Positions 35,355 through 44,095 of a DNA stretch of 64,000 bases are shown here, piece by piece (position 1 is the first letter of the stretch; every line of letters begins with the position of its first letter). Below the pieces are notes generated by a model. It ran no database searches and was not told the origin of the DNA. It was given only the letters and a program-made list of their open reading frames with translations. Source of the DNA: Ktedonobacter robiniae (lineage in GTDB: Bacteria > Chloroflexota > Ktedonobacteria > Ktedonobacterales > Ktedonobacteraceae); the NCBI RefSeq assembly GCF_016587375.1, contig NZ_BNJG01000001.1, forward strand, positions 124,001-188,000. The letters are read 5' to 3'. The position numbers and the translations under genes were made by a program.

Positions 35355-36590
35355 CTATTTTGGCTCTACACGTCCCTCTAGATAGAGCCTGAGTAGATTT
35401 AATGCTGTATTGACGGCATGGCGTTTGTTGTCACTGCGACTGGATCTCCATCCCGGTCCCATCCCTGTGACCACCCCATTGGGGCCTGCTACCGCGATAT
35501 GCATTGTTCCCGCGGGCTTCCCATCAAGTTCATCTGGACCCGCCACCCCCGTCACACTAATACCAAAATCAGTCCCTATCTCCATACGCACCGCCTTCGC
35601 CATCGCGATAGCTGTCTCCTCGCTTACCACGCCATAGCGCTCAATCGTCTCACGTGGCACGCCAAACTGCGCTTTAAGATCAGTGCTATAGGAAACGATA
35701 CCGCCGATGAAGTGGCTGGAACTGGTCTTGAAATCCGTAATGGTGCTGGCAAGCAGGCCGCCTGTTAGCGACTCCATGACGGAAAGCGTCTGATGACGCG
35801 CTTGGAGCAGGCTTCCGGTAACGCTGGCGAGCGTATCCCTATCGGTGCCAAAGATCAGCGCACCCAGGATCTCACGTGCCTGCACTTCTGCCTCCGAGAC
35901 CAGTTTCTCAGCCTCTTCGCTTGTGGCAGACTTGGCGCTGATACGCACATCGACGGCATCTGGTTTGGCGTAGGTCGCCACAGTTGGATTACTGTTATGA
36001 ATCAATTCACCCAGGCGCTCCTCGACGGTCGATTCACCCATGCCATACACCCGCAGGATACGCGTAAAGATCGTTCCGCCCAGGTAGGGAGCCAGGCGCG
36101 GGACCGCCTCCTCTTCCCACATGCGGTACATCTCACGAGGGACACCTGGCATAGCCACGATGATCTTCTGATCTTTCTGCACAAACCAGCCGGGCGCGGA
36201 TCCACGCGGATTGGGCAGAGACTGCGCCGAGGGAATCAAGGTCGCCTGTTTGAGATTGCGCTCGGGCATGTCTCGTCCTGAAAAACGCGCACGTAACTCC
36301 TGCTCCAGGACTGGATCAACACGCATCTCCTCGCCCATGAGTATACTAATTGACTCACGTGTCAGGTCGTCCTCAGTCGGCCCAATACCCCCCGTCATGA
36401 TGACGAGATCTGAGCGTTCCAGGGCACGGCGCAGCGTCTCCACGACACGCTCCTGATTATCACCCACCTGCGAGACATGATATAAATCAACGCCCAGGCT
36501 CGCCAGGCTCTGCGCCAGGAACGTGGCGTTGGTATCTGAGATGTGTCCTAACAACAGCTCGGTTCCACACGAAATAATTTCTGCCCTCAT
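35355..36590 (-). CDS. cinA: CinA-like protein (nicotinamide-nucleotide amidase domain)
   Basis: A 411-residue CinA. ATG 36590 follows a clean GGAGG. The N-terminal MoaB-like domain (1-170) has AEIISCGTELLLGHISDTNA and MTGGIGPTEDDLTRESIS. The C-terminal PncC domain (about 255-405) has SVMESLTGGLLASTITD, SYSTDLKAQFGV, the ASE-like VVSEETAIAMAKAVR and GVAGPDELDGKPAGTMHIAV, typical of NMN deamidase. The role is NAD salvage (deamidating nicotinamide mononucleotide) plus the ADP-ribose hydrolysis ascribed to the first domain. It is divergent from nrdJ across 439 bp. Confidence 0.92.
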   Translation of the reverse strand: MRAEIISCGTELLLGHISDTNATFLAQSLASLGVDLYHVSQVGDNQERVVETLRRALERSDLVIMTGGIGPTEDDLTRESISILMGEEMRVDPVLEQELRARFSGRDMPERNLKQATLIPSAQSLPNPRGSAPGWFVQKDQKIIVAMPGVPREMYRMWEEEAVPRLAPYLGGTIFTRILRVYGMGESTVEERLGELIHNSNPTVATYAKPDAVDVRISAKSATSEEAEKLVSEAEVQAREILGALIFGTDRDTLASVTGSLLQARHQTLSVMESLTGGLLASTITDFKTSSSHFIGGIVSYSTDLKAQFGVPRETIERYGVVSEETAIAMAKAVRMEIGTDFGISVTGVAGPDELDGKPAGTMHIAVAGPNGVVTGMGPGWRSSRSDNKRHAVNTALNLLRLYLEGRVEPK

Positions 36591-36693
36591 AAATCCTCCC
36601 TGCATATGGCCTCAGGTGGCCTTACACTTGCCTTTCTGCGCGTACCTACCAGGTGCTTTTACGCGTTTCCTCATCATATCACAAAAGCCACTG

Positions 36694-36741
36694 GCACAAC
36701 ATATTGTGTTAAAATTTATTAATCAACACAATATGTTGTGC
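36694..36741. promoter_or_regulatory. Pair of NrdR boxes upstream of nrdJ
   Basis: Two 16-mers, GCACAACATATTGTGT (36694-36709) and ACACAATATGTTGTGC (36726-36741), both fit the NrdR box consensus ACACWATATATWGTGT. Their starts are 32 bp apart, three helical turns, the spacing known for NrdR pairs. Together they form a 23-bp perfect inverted repeat (36688-36710 with 36725-36747). A candidate promoter begins 8 bp downstream. Confidence 0.85.
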
Positions 36742-36749
36742 CAGTGGGG

Positions 36750-36778
36750 TTGTTTTTGGTCGCCATTGCGAGTATACT
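36750..36778 (+). promoter_or_regulatory. Candidate nrdJ promoter next to NrdR boxes
   Basis: TTGTTT (36750-36755), 17-bp spacer, TATACT (36773-36778). The start near 36785 would give a leader of about 245 nt. I looked for a cobalamin riboswitch in that leader and found no B12 box. Confidence 0.55.
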
Positions 36779-37029
36779 GGATAGCGTAGAATATATTTTC
36801 GATAGCGAAACATGAGGATACACCCAAAGGGCTCTCAGCCGCATGTGTCTCACGTATCCATACAGCACCCACACAATTGACATGGTCCATGTCTCCATCG
36901 TTTTCAGCGCTGTCTTCTCGCATCCATATTCTTTTGTATTGCACATAAAGCGACCTGGATGGCCGCAAAACAGTATCTAGCTCATACTTGATTTGACGCC
37001 CAGAGTACAAGGAAAAGGAGCAAGCCTTT

Positions 37030-39420
37030 ATGGTAGAACAACAGAAGCCACCACGACAGTCTGACTCCACGATACAGTCTGCACCTACCTCCGACATAGC
37101 CTCGCCCACCCAGTTAGAAGGCATTCGCCAGAAGGTGTTCATGGATAGATACTCTCTCAAGGATGCCACCGGACAACCTCTGGAGTTCTACCCTGAAGAT
37201 ATGTGGAAACGCGTCGCCCGTGGCATCGCCTCTGTCGAGCAAGGCGAGGAGAAGCAGGCCTTCTGGGAGGAGCGCTTCTACGACGCTCTCTCCAACTTCC
37301 AGTTTGTTCCCGGTGGACGCATCCTCGCGGGCGCCGGAACCGGTCACCAGGTTACATTTTATAACTGTTTTGTAGTGCCAAGCCCGGAAGACAGCCGGCA
37401 GGGTATTCTGGAGAATTTGAAGGTCATGACCGAGATCATGGCGCGTGGCGGCGGCGTCGGGATCAATCTCTCCACACTCCGCCCACGTGGCTCTTATATC
37501 AAAACGGTCAATGGCACGGCCTCTGGTCCCTGCTCCTGGGCGCAACTCTATTCGGTCGCAACCGGCGATGTCATCCAGCAAGGTGGTTCCCGGAGGGGGG
37601 CTTTAATGCTTATGCTGGATGACAACCATCCAGACATCGAAGAGTTTATCACGGTGAAGAAAAAGGCGGGCATGATCGAGCACGCCAACCTCTCGGTCTG
37701 CGTCTCCGATGCCTTTATGCAGGCCGTCAAGGACGATGCCGACTGGAACCTGGTCTGGCAGGACGAGGTCAAAAAGACTATCAAGGCGCGCCACCTCTGG
37801 GACCTGATCTGCACCTCGGCCTGGGAATCCGCCGAACCAGGTGTCGTCTTCATGGATCGCTGCAACAAAGAATCAAACACATGGTATTACGAAACGATAC
37901 GTTGCGTAAATCCATGTGGAGAGCAACCGCTTCCAGAGTGGGGAGTGTGCAACCTGGGTGCACTTAATGTCGCGGCCTTTGTCTCGGATGGAGCCATGGA
38001 TTGGCAGCGATTGGCAGAGATAAGCAAGGTCTCCATGCGTTTCCTGGATAACGTCATTGATGCAACCGACTACTTCTTTGAGGAGAACCGCGAGGCCCAG
38101 CTCGGCACGCGCCGCACAGGCCTGGGAACTATGGGTCTCGCCGATGCCTTGATCAAGATGAAGGTCGCCTATGGTAGCGAGGCCTCGATCCCGGTGATTG
38201 AGCGCATCTACTCGACGATCCGCGACTCGGCCTACGAGGCCTCAACGGAGATCGCCGCCGAGAAGGGACCCTTCCCACGCTTCGAACGCGACAAATACCT
38301 CCAGGGCAAGTTCATCAAGCGCCTGCCCAAATCGCTGCAAGAGAAGATCAAGAAGCACGGCACACGTAACGCAGTCCTGCTTACCCAGGCACCCACCGGC
38401 ACAACCAGCCTGCTTTCAGGCGTCAGCTCGGGTATTGAGCCAGTCTTTGACTTCGCCATGATCCGGCGCGACCGCACGGGTGAGCATATTCTCTATCATC
38501 CCCTGCTCCAGGCCTGGCGCGACGCGCATCCCAACGCATCAACACCTCACTACTTTGTCTCCTCAAAGGACCTCTCACCCGAGGAGCATATACGTGTACA
38601 GGCGACCGTCCAGCGCTACACCGATGCCAGCATCAGCAAGACAGTGAACGCGCCTAACAACCATACCGTCGACCAGGTCGAGACACTCTATCGCCTGGCC
38701 TATGAGATGGGCTGTAAGGGCGTGACCTACTACCGCGATGGCTCGCGTGACGCGGTACTGACTCGTATCGAGGATGAGAAGAAGCAGAAACAGGCCACAG
38801 GCGATGCGAACGAGACCCAGGGCCTTATGATGGAGCCTGTGACCTCGATCCGCCAGGGCATCAAAGAGCGACCCGCTGTTGTCCACGGCTATACACGCCA
38901 GGTGCGCGCCCCCGAGGGCAAGATCAACATCACTATCAATAGTGACGAGCAGGGTCCCCTGGAGGTCTTTGTGACCCTGGGTAAGGCCGGTAGCGATATC
39001 GCGGCCCTCTCCGAGGCTCTGGGGCGCCTGATCTCGTTGAACCTGCAACTGCTCAGTCCGCTCTCGCAGATGGATCGCGCCAAGGTCATCACCGAACAGC
39101 TACGCGGCATCGGCGGCAGCCGCTCGGTTGGTTTCGGCGTGCAGCAGGTGCGCTCACTGCCCGATGGCGTAGCCCGCGCGCTGGAACTGCATATCGAGTC
39201 ACAGCTCGCAAGCGAGAAAGAAAAGGAGGACGCCGCCTCTGAACAGGACGATCCCCCTGTTGAGCAGAAGCACAATGGAACGAATGGCACCTATCATGAG
39301 CATGGCGACCTTAGCACACTCAACCTGACGGGCAACCTCTGCCCCCAGTGCGACTGCAACACCATGGTCTACGAGGAAGGCTGCCGCAAATGCTATAACT
39401 GCGGCTATAGCGAATGCTAG
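37030..39420 (+). CDS. nrdJ: Adenosylcobalamin-dependent (class II) ribonucleotide reductase
   Basis: Reduces ribonucleoside diphosphates to deoxy forms using coenzyme B12; it needs no oxygen and no small subunit. It is 796 residues from ATG 37030 (AAAGGAG site). Barrel motifs: FVPGGRILAGAGTG, GGGVGINLSTLRPRGS, the catalytic NPCGEQPLPEWGVCNLG with active-site Cys and Glu (about residues 297-313), GLADALIKM and the phosphate-binding LTQAPTGTTSLLSGVSSGIEP. A TSCPD domain lies near 635-700 (NSDEQGPLEVFVTLGKAGSD). The C-terminus has CPQCDCNT ... CRKCYNCGYSEC, a zinc ribbon with the redox Cys. The paired NrdR boxes upstream imply repression when dATP is high. Confidence 0.96.
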   Translation: MVEQQKPPRQSDSTIQSAPTSDIASPTQLEGIRQKVFMDRYSLKDATGQPLEFYPEDMWKRVARGIASVEQGEEKQAFWEERFYDALSNFQFVPGGRILAGAGTGHQVTFYNCFVVPSPEDSRQGILENLKVMTEIMARGGGVGINLSTLRPRGSYIKTVNGTASGPCSWAQLYSVATGDVIQQGGSRRGALMLMLDDNHPDIEEFITVKKKAGMIEHANLSVCVSDAFMQAVKDDADWNLVWQDEVKKTIKARHLWDLICTSAWESAEPGVVFMDRCNKESNTWYYETIRCVNPCGEQPLPEWGVCNLGALNVAAFVSDGAMDWQRLAEISKVSMRFLDNVIDATDYFFEENREAQLGTRRTGLGTMGLADALIKMKVAYGSEASIPVIERIYSTIRDSAYEASTEIAAEKGPFPRFERDKYLQGKFIKRLPKSLQEKIKKHGTRNAVLLTQAPTGTTSLLSGVSSGIEPVFDFAMIRRDRTGEHILYHPLLQAWRDAHPNASTPHYFVSSKDLSPEEHIRVQATVQRYTDASISKTVNAPNNHTVDQVETLYRLAYEMGCKGVTYYRDGSRDAVLTRIEDEKKQKQATGDANETQGLMMEPVTSIRQGIKERPAVVHGYTRQVRAPEGKINITINSDEQGPLEVFVTLGKAGSDIAALSEALGRLISLNLQLLSPLSQMDRAKVITEQLRGIGGSRSVGFGVQQVRSLPDGVARALELHIESQLASEKEKEDAASEQDDPPVEQKHNGTNGTYHEHGDLSTLNLTGNLCPQCDCNTMVYEEGCRKCYNCGYSEC

Positions 39421-39444
39421 CCTCGTGCCTACGGCGCTAGCCTC

Positions 39445-39505
39445 GGTAGGTAATAGAGTGAGCCCTGGCAGCTATAAGTTGCCAGGGCTCACTCTATTAC
39501 CTACC
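39445..39505. terminator. 26-bp (29 with wobble) hairpin after nrdJ
   Basis: Arms 39445-39470 and 39480-39505 match perfectly; the 9-nt interior adds three pairs (one G-T) around an ATA loop. It is 24 bp after the nrdJ stop and before a same-strand gene. The apex AGCCCTGGCAGCT resembles the hairpin at 32573. There is no T-run. Confidence 0.8.
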
Positions 39506-39717
39506 AGAAAGAAGTTACACACAATATACTAACGCTCGCTCTTATTTTCGCATTCCTCCTCATCAGAAGAGCAACGTCACCAGATCCTGAGCATATTTTT
39601 AGACCCGCCTTCCACATTTTGAGCCAAACTTTATTCCTTTTCCTCTATACTAATAACACAGACACCTGCTATTTGCTCAGTAACACCAGTGACTCATCAA
39701 TAAGAATGGAAACGCTT

Positions 39718-40308
39718 ATGCAGTATTTACTCCTGCCTTTTACACACAGTATCGATAGAGAAGCAATCGATCAGGCTCTGGTCATGGCAGAGAACCTCTC
39801 TGCCTGCCTGGTATGTGTGGCCTTCATTCCTTGCTCGCCCGACAAACACAAAGGAATTCGCCTGGAACGTATTCAACAAGCCAAAGACTTTCTGGAATAT
39901 ATGTACTACCGGGCCAGGCAGACAGGCGTAACGCTACAGCGTATGGAACTTTATGTCCCCAACCTTGAGGAGAGTATCTTACGCCTCTCGCAGGAGATGG
40001 ATAATGCACCCATCCTGCTCTTCACGCGCCACGAACGCGGCATCCTGCTTGACCTCTCAACTATTCGCAACGTGATAGAGGATGAGCGCAGTCGCTACTA
40101 CCTGCTCCTGCTGGCTCAGCATCATGGTAGCATCGCGCTCCCCCAGTTCCTCCAACCGCTCCTGCAAAAATATCAGGGGACGGCGAAGGCACCTGCTCTG
40201 CGCTTCCTTGGTCCCCATCGCGCCGATCCCGAATCCATGCTGCTCGGCTCACATCGTCTTTTGGATATAAGAAATGGGAGCCAACCATTTCTCAGAAGCA
40301 ATTTCTAG
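39718..40308 (+). CDS. Universal-stress-protein-like protein
   Basis: A 196-residue protein, probably of the UspA/adenine-nucleotide alpha-hydrolase fold. ATG 39718 follows GGAAA; an earlier frame extension has no site. The N-terminus MQYLLLPFTHSIDREAIDQA with MAENLSACLVCVAFIP mirrors the first strand and helix of Usp domains; the helix RLERIQQAKDFLEYMYYRARQ and strand TLQRMELYVP follow. The usual ATP-binding GxxGxxxGS is not visible; PILLFTRHERGILLDLS stands in that region. The last 50 residues look unrelated. It could be a non-ATP-binding Usp relative. The fold call is based on pattern only. Confidence 0.5.
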   Translation: MQYLLLPFTHSIDREAIDQALVMAENLSACLVCVAFIPCSPDKHKGIRLERIQQAKDFLEYMYYRARQTGVTLQRMELYVPNLEESILRLSQEMDNAPILLFTRHERGILLDLSTIRNVIEDERSRYYLLLLAQHHGSIALPQFLQPLLQKYQGTAKAPALRFLGPHRADPESMLLGSHRLLDIRNGSQPFLRSNF

Positions 40309-40329
40309 GCGCTTTCAGCCACTCTCCAT

Positions 40330-40359
40330 TTGACATTCATCTTTGCGAGGGAATATTCT
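40330..40359 (+). promoter_or_regulatory. Candidate sigma-70 promoter for the DsbA-fold gene
   Basis: TTGACA (40330-40335) and TATTCT (40354-40359) with an 18-bp spacer; an overlapping TATAAT at 40359-40364 would need 23 bp. CACACTT/AAGTGTG (40367-40373, 40383-40389) forms a small hairpin just downstream. Confidence 0.5.
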
Positions 40360-40418
40360 ATAATCGCACACTTCAGAAAGTAAAGTGTGACTATTGATAC
40401 AGTTGGGGAGTGATTTTC

Positions 40419-41057
40419 ATGAGCTTGGAAGCTACGCAACCCAAGAAAGTAAACATGCACGTTGATCCACTCTGCCCGCTGGCGTGGCGCACCGCCCTCT
40501 GGATGCGCAATGTACGCCAGGAGCGTCCAGTGGACATTACCTGGAAACTCTTTAGCCTCGAAGTGGTTAACCGCCAGGAGGGTGTACAGCCCGACTATGT
40601 GAACGGTCGCGGCTGGACCGCGCTTCGCACCCTGGCCCTCGCTCGTCGCCAGAAAGGGAATGAGTCCCTGGAGAAACTCTACGTTGCGCTGGGAAATGCC
40701 GCCCACGGACGCAAAGAGAATATCAGCGAGCGCTCAGTCGTCGAGGCAGCTGCACAGGAAGCGGGACTCGGCAGCAACTTTGTCGCCCAGGCCCTCGCCG
40801 ATGAGTCGACGGTCCAGGAGGTACTCAACGACCATAAAGAGGCCGTTGATCGCTACGCGGCCTTTGGCGTACCCACCATCGCCTTTGAGGGTTCGACCGT
40901 AGGCTTCTATGGCCCGGTCATCCATAGTGTACCTGAGGGCGAAGAGGCTGCGATCCTCTGGGATCATACCGCCTACTTCCTGACCCAGCCCAATGTCTTT
41001 GAGTTGAAACGCGACCGCGCCCAGGCTCCATCCTGGGAACCTGTTTCCGCCAAATAA
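40419..41057 (+). CDS. DsbA-family (thioredoxin-fold) oxidoreductase
   Basis: A 212-residue cytoplasmic DsbA-like protein. ATG 40419 follows GGGGAG. The motif VDPLCPLAW (about residues 16-24) stands at the active site; only one Cys is present, so it is not a CxxC disulfide oxidase. The helical insertion (about 60-140) and the cis-Pro loop FGVPTIAFEG (about 152-161) fit the DsbA/2-hydroxychromene-2-carboxylate isomerase class. The closest known relatives by motif are thiol-dependent nitroreductase- or isomerase-like enzymes with DPxCPW. The substrate is unknown. It ends 5 bp before a 31-bp hairpin. Confidence 0.8.
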   Translation: MSLEATQPKKVNMHVDPLCPLAWRTALWMRNVRQERPVDITWKLFSLEVVNRQEGVQPDYVNGRGWTALRTLALARRQKGNESLEKLYVALGNAAHGRKENISERSVVEAAAQEAGLGSNFVAQALADESTVQEVLNDHKEAVDRYAAFGVPTIAFEGSTVGFYGPVIHSVPEGEEAAILWDHTAYFLTQPNVFELKRDRAQAPSWEPVSAK

Positions 41058-41062
41058 TACAA

Positions 41063-41127
41063 TTGGTCAATGATGTAGTGCACCGCGACAGCCGCAGGCT
41101 GTCGCGGTGCACTACATCATTGACCAA
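41063..41127. terminator. 31-bp perfect hairpin between convergent genes
   Basis: Left arm 41063-41093, loop GCA, right arm 41097-41127, no mismatch. It lies between the DsbA-like stop and the aminotransferase stop. The loop and inner pairs (CAGCC-GCA-GGCTG) match the hairpin at 8740. On the right, AGCGAGCACCGCAGGCGCGA follows, a motif seen beside other hairpins. Confidence 0.8.
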
Positions 41128-41167
41128 AGCGAGCACCGCAGGCGCGAGAAGTCAAACAGATGACGCG

Positions 41168-42343
41168 CTACCTGGCGTGCTTCTGCAAGAAGCGCTCGAT
41201 GCGCACCAGGGCCTCTTCCAATTTCTCATAGGAGGTGCAGTAGGCGCAGCGCACATAATTGCGTCCCGCCTCACCAAACGAGCTACCAGGAACGACGGCA
41301 ACCTTCTCTTCAAAGAGCAATTTCTCCGCGAATTCCTCGTCGTTCATCCCCGTATGGCCAATAAAGGGGAAGGCATAAAATGCGCCTCGTGGCTCACAAC
41401 AGGCCAGACCCAGCTTATTAAGGCCCGCCACAAACATCTGGCCCCGGCGCTCATACTCATCATGCATCTGCTTAACGTCGTCATCGCCGTAGCGCAACGC
41501 CTGTAAAGCGGCCTCCTGAGGCGCAGTCCCGGCGCACATAATGGTATACTGGTGGATCTTGAGCATGGCCTCAAGGATCTCGGTGGAGGCCGCGACGTAG
41601 CCCACGCGCCAGCCGGTCATGGCATATGACTTGGAGAAGCCATCCATCAAAATGGTGCGCTCCTTCATCCCGGGTAGCGAGGCGATGCTAAAGTGATCAA
41701 CACCATAGGTCAGACGGCTATATACCTCGTCGGAGAGCACAATCAAATCATGCTCGACAGCCAAGGCAGCAATCTTCTCAAGCTCCTCACGGGGAATCAC
41801 CGCACCTGTGGGATTATTGGGATTGCCCAGCAGAAGCATCTTGGTGCGCGGGGTAATCGCCGCGGCTATCTCCTCTGCGCGTACAGCGAAGTCATACTGC
41901 GCGTATGTTGGCACCGGAACCGCTACACCCCCGGCGAAAATGATGTCCGCCTCATAGGCCACATATCCCGGATCGGGCGCGATCACCTCGTCACCGGGAT
42001 CAATGATAGTACGCATAGCCAGGTCGACACCTTCGCTTACCCCGACCGTGACCAGGATCTGCTTAGCGGGATCATACTCTAAGCCATAGAGCGCCTGCAA
42101 TTTCTTGGCGATCTCCTGGCGTAGCTCAATCATGCCATAGTTAGAGGTGTACTGCGTATGTCCTTCTTCAATTGAGCGAATGCCAGCGCGCCGAATATGT
42201 TCTGGCGTGACGAAGTCGGGCTCTCCCACTCCCAATGAAATAACCTCTGGCATGGTATTAATAATATCAAAGAACTTACGAATGCCAGAGGGCCTCACCT
42301 GCCGCACCCGCTGCGACAACGTTTCACGTTTTAACGTATCCAT
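41168..42343 (-). CDS. Class I/II PLP-dependent aminotransferase
   Basis: A 391-residue fold-type I aminotransferase of the aspartate/aromatic (AT-Igamma) group. Motifs: ISLGVGEPDFVTPEHI, YTSNYGMIELRQEIAKKL, NPNNPTGAVIPREEL with the PLP-ring Asn, SDEVYSRLTYG, the Schiff-base Lys in DGFSKSYAMTGWRVGYV (near residue 234) and the carboxylate Arg in RNYVRCAYCTS. Relatives transaminate aspartate, alanine, aromatic or N-succinyl amino acids; the donor cannot be told here. A weak AAGGAATGG site precedes ATG 42343. It is monocistronic, convergent to the DsbA-like gene. Confidence 0.92.
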   Translation of the reverse strand: MDTLKRETLSQRVRQVRPSGIRKFFDIINTMPEVISLGVGEPDFVTPEHIRRAGIRSIEEGHTQYTSNYGMIELRQEIAKKLQALYGLEYDPAKQILVTVGVSEGVDLAMRTIIDPGDEVIAPDPGYVAYEADIIFAGGVAVPVPTYAQYDFAVRAEEIAAAITPRTKMLLLGNPNNPTGAVIPREELEKIAALAVEHDLIVLSDEVYSRLTYGVDHFSIASLPGMKERTILMDGFSKSYAMTGWRVGYVAASTEILEAMLKIHQYTIMCAGTAPQEAALQALRYGDDDVKQMHDEYERRGQMFVAGLNKLGLACCEPRGAFYAFPFIGHTGMNDEEFAEKLLFEEKVAVVPGSSFGEAGRNYVRCAYCTSYEKLEEALVRIERFLQKHAR

Positions 42344-42606
42344 CCCCTAAAACCATTCCTTTCATCCGATATCTGGAGGCTTCGTTGAGAACGCTCTACA
42401 ACGACCTGGCGCTACAATAGTCGCTACGCTCCTGCGTACAACTTGCAAGGACATATAGTGGCAGCACCGCCAACACCCTCCCGGTACATTCAATGTAACA
42501 TAAAAACATTCATCCTTACAATAAGCCAATTGCCCATATTATGGCTGAGCAAAAGCCAATTCCAGCCTGGCCTTTGCGTGCCGGCGGTGCTCCCACACGA
42601 AACAAA

Positions 42607-42642
42607 AGAAGAGAGGCCATACTAACGCATATGCCTCTCTTC
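42607..42642 (-). terminator. Terminator after the cysteine desulfurase
   Basis: AGAAGAGAGGC at 42607 pairs with GCCTCTCTTCT ending at 42642, with one bulged base and a loop of about 9 nt. It lies 17 bp after the desulfurase stop on the minus strand; a short T-rich stretch (TTTTGTTTCG) follows on that strand. Confidence 0.6.
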
Positions 42643-42658
42643 TACCTATACTTTTCGG

Positions 42659-43846
42659 CTATAAGCCCAGGGTCCGCACCTTCTCTACCACTCCAGGCAG
42701 GAGCGTGATGACTCGCTCAACCTCTTCCTCGGTATTCTCCTTACCGAGCGTCAGGCGCAAGCTCCCATGCGACCACTCCGACGGATAGCCCATGGCCTCC
42801 AGGACATGTGAGGGATCAATCGAGCCTGAGGTACAGGCCGAACCGGTCGAGGCTGCGATCCCCAGCATATCCAGGTGAATCAGGATCGACTCTCCCTCCA
42901 CCCCCTCAAAACAGAAGCTCGCGTTATTGGGCAGGCGTTGCACTGGATGGCCTGTTAGGCGACTCCTGGGAATGGTCAGGATGCCCTCGATCAGGCGATC
43001 GCGCAGTTTGCGAATACGTGGCGTCACAGTCTCTAGCTCTTCCTGGGCCAGCCGGAAGGCCTCGGCCGTCCCGACGATGCCCGCGACATTCTCGGTACCG
43101 GCCCGCCTACCACGCTCCTGCGATCCCCCCTGCAACTGTGGCAGGATGCGCTTCCCTTGCTTGACATAGAGAATACCCATCCCCTTTGGTCCATAAAATT
43201 TATGCGCCGAGAGCGAGAGCAAGTCCACATTTAACGCGACCACATCGATGGGGAGTGCGCCACCCGCCTGTACCGCATCCACGTGGAAGGGGACCTTGCG
43301 CGCACGACAGATCTTGCCAATCTCGGCTATAGGTTCGATGGTTCCGACCTCATTATTAGCAAACATGATCGAGACCAGCACGGTTTTATCGGTAATGGCC
43401 CGCCCAACCGCGTCTGGATCGATCAACGCGTTCTCGTCAACTGGGAGATAGGTCGTCTCAAAGCCAAAACGCTCCAGGTAGTTACAGGTGTGCAGGACCG
43501 CGTGGTGCTCAATCGAACTGGTAATCAGGCGGTTACCCTTCTTTTGCGAGGCAAAGGCCATGCCCTTGATCGCCAGGTTATCGCTTTCAGAACCACAACC
43601 TACAAAGGCGATCTCAGCGGGCTGGCAATTGAGCAACGCCGCCACCTCTTCACGCGCATGCGAAATGGTCTGCATGGCCTGCCGGCCCAGCGCATAGATA
43701 CTGCTGGCATTGCCGTACTGCTCGGTCAGGTGCGGCATCATACTCTCAAGAACACGTGGGTCAAGCGCGGTGGTGGCCGCGTGGTCCATATAGATAAGGC
43801 GCTGCGCACGCTCGGGCGCCTCTGACTGTAAAACATGCTCTGGCAT
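42659..43846 (-). CDS. Cysteine desulfurase (NifS/IscS family)
   Basis: A PLP enzyme that takes sulfur from cysteine for Fe-S cluster, tRNA thiolation or cofactor synthesis. It is 395 residues from ATG 43846 (AGGAAAT site). Motifs: YMDHAATTALDPRVLESM, CGSESDNLAIKG, TSSIEHHAVLHTCNYLE, PFHVDAVQAGG, the PLP Lys in SLSAHKFYGPKGMGIL and the catalytic Cys in STGSACTSGSIDPSHVL (near residue 331). The 12-residue Cys loop makes it a class I (IscS/NifS) type. A TATAAT at 43921-43926 on the minus strand may be its promoter. No iscU or mnmA is next to it. Confidence 0.93.
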   Translation of the reverse strand: MPEHVLQSEAPERAQRLIYMDHAATTALDPRVLESMMPHLTEQYGNASSIYALGRQAMQTISHAREEVAALLNCQPAEIAFVGCGSESDNLAIKGMAFASQKKGNRLITSSIEHHAVLHTCNYLERFGFETTYLPVDENALIDPDAVGRAITDKTVLVSIMFANNEVGTIEPIAEIGKICRARKVPFHVDAVQAGGALPIDVVALNVDLLSLSAHKFYGPKGMGILYVKQGKRILPQLQGGSQERGRRAGTENVAGIVGTAEAFRLAQEELETVTPRIRKLRDRLIEGILTIPRSRLTGHPVQRLPNNASFCFEGVEGESILIHLDMLGIAASTGSACTSGSIDPSHVLEAMGYPSEWSHGSLRLTLGKENTEEEVERVITLLPGVVEKVRTLGL

Positions 43847-43984
43847 AATTACTATTTCCTGCTTATGGCAAAACCCTATCACTTCTTACTTGGTGTGCAT
43901 AGAACACTTAGCTAAACAGATTATACCATAGCCGGGATAGCTACAGAAAATAGCGACACATCAGCACCTACGGTGCTTCGTATG

Positions 43985-44045
43985 GGTAGGGGTGTGTTGG
44001 CGGCACGCTGGCTTTGCCAGCGTGCCGCCAACACACCCCTACCCG
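43985..44045. terminator. 29-bp perfect hairpin after the alpha/beta hydrolase
   Basis: Left arm 43985-44013, loop TTT, right arm 44017-44045, no mismatch; an outer GTATGG/CCATAC pair (43981, 44052) frames it. It lies 50 bp after the minus-strand hydrolase stop. There is no T-run on that strand. Confidence 0.8.
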
Positions 44046-44095
44046 GCGAGCCATACAATGGTGAGTAGTCACTGCCAACACAAACAACTAATTCG

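Noticed and set aside
36748..37029. Cobalamin riboswitch in the nrdJ leader
   Set aside because: No B12-box sequence or matching stem was seen; NrdR boxes already explain control.
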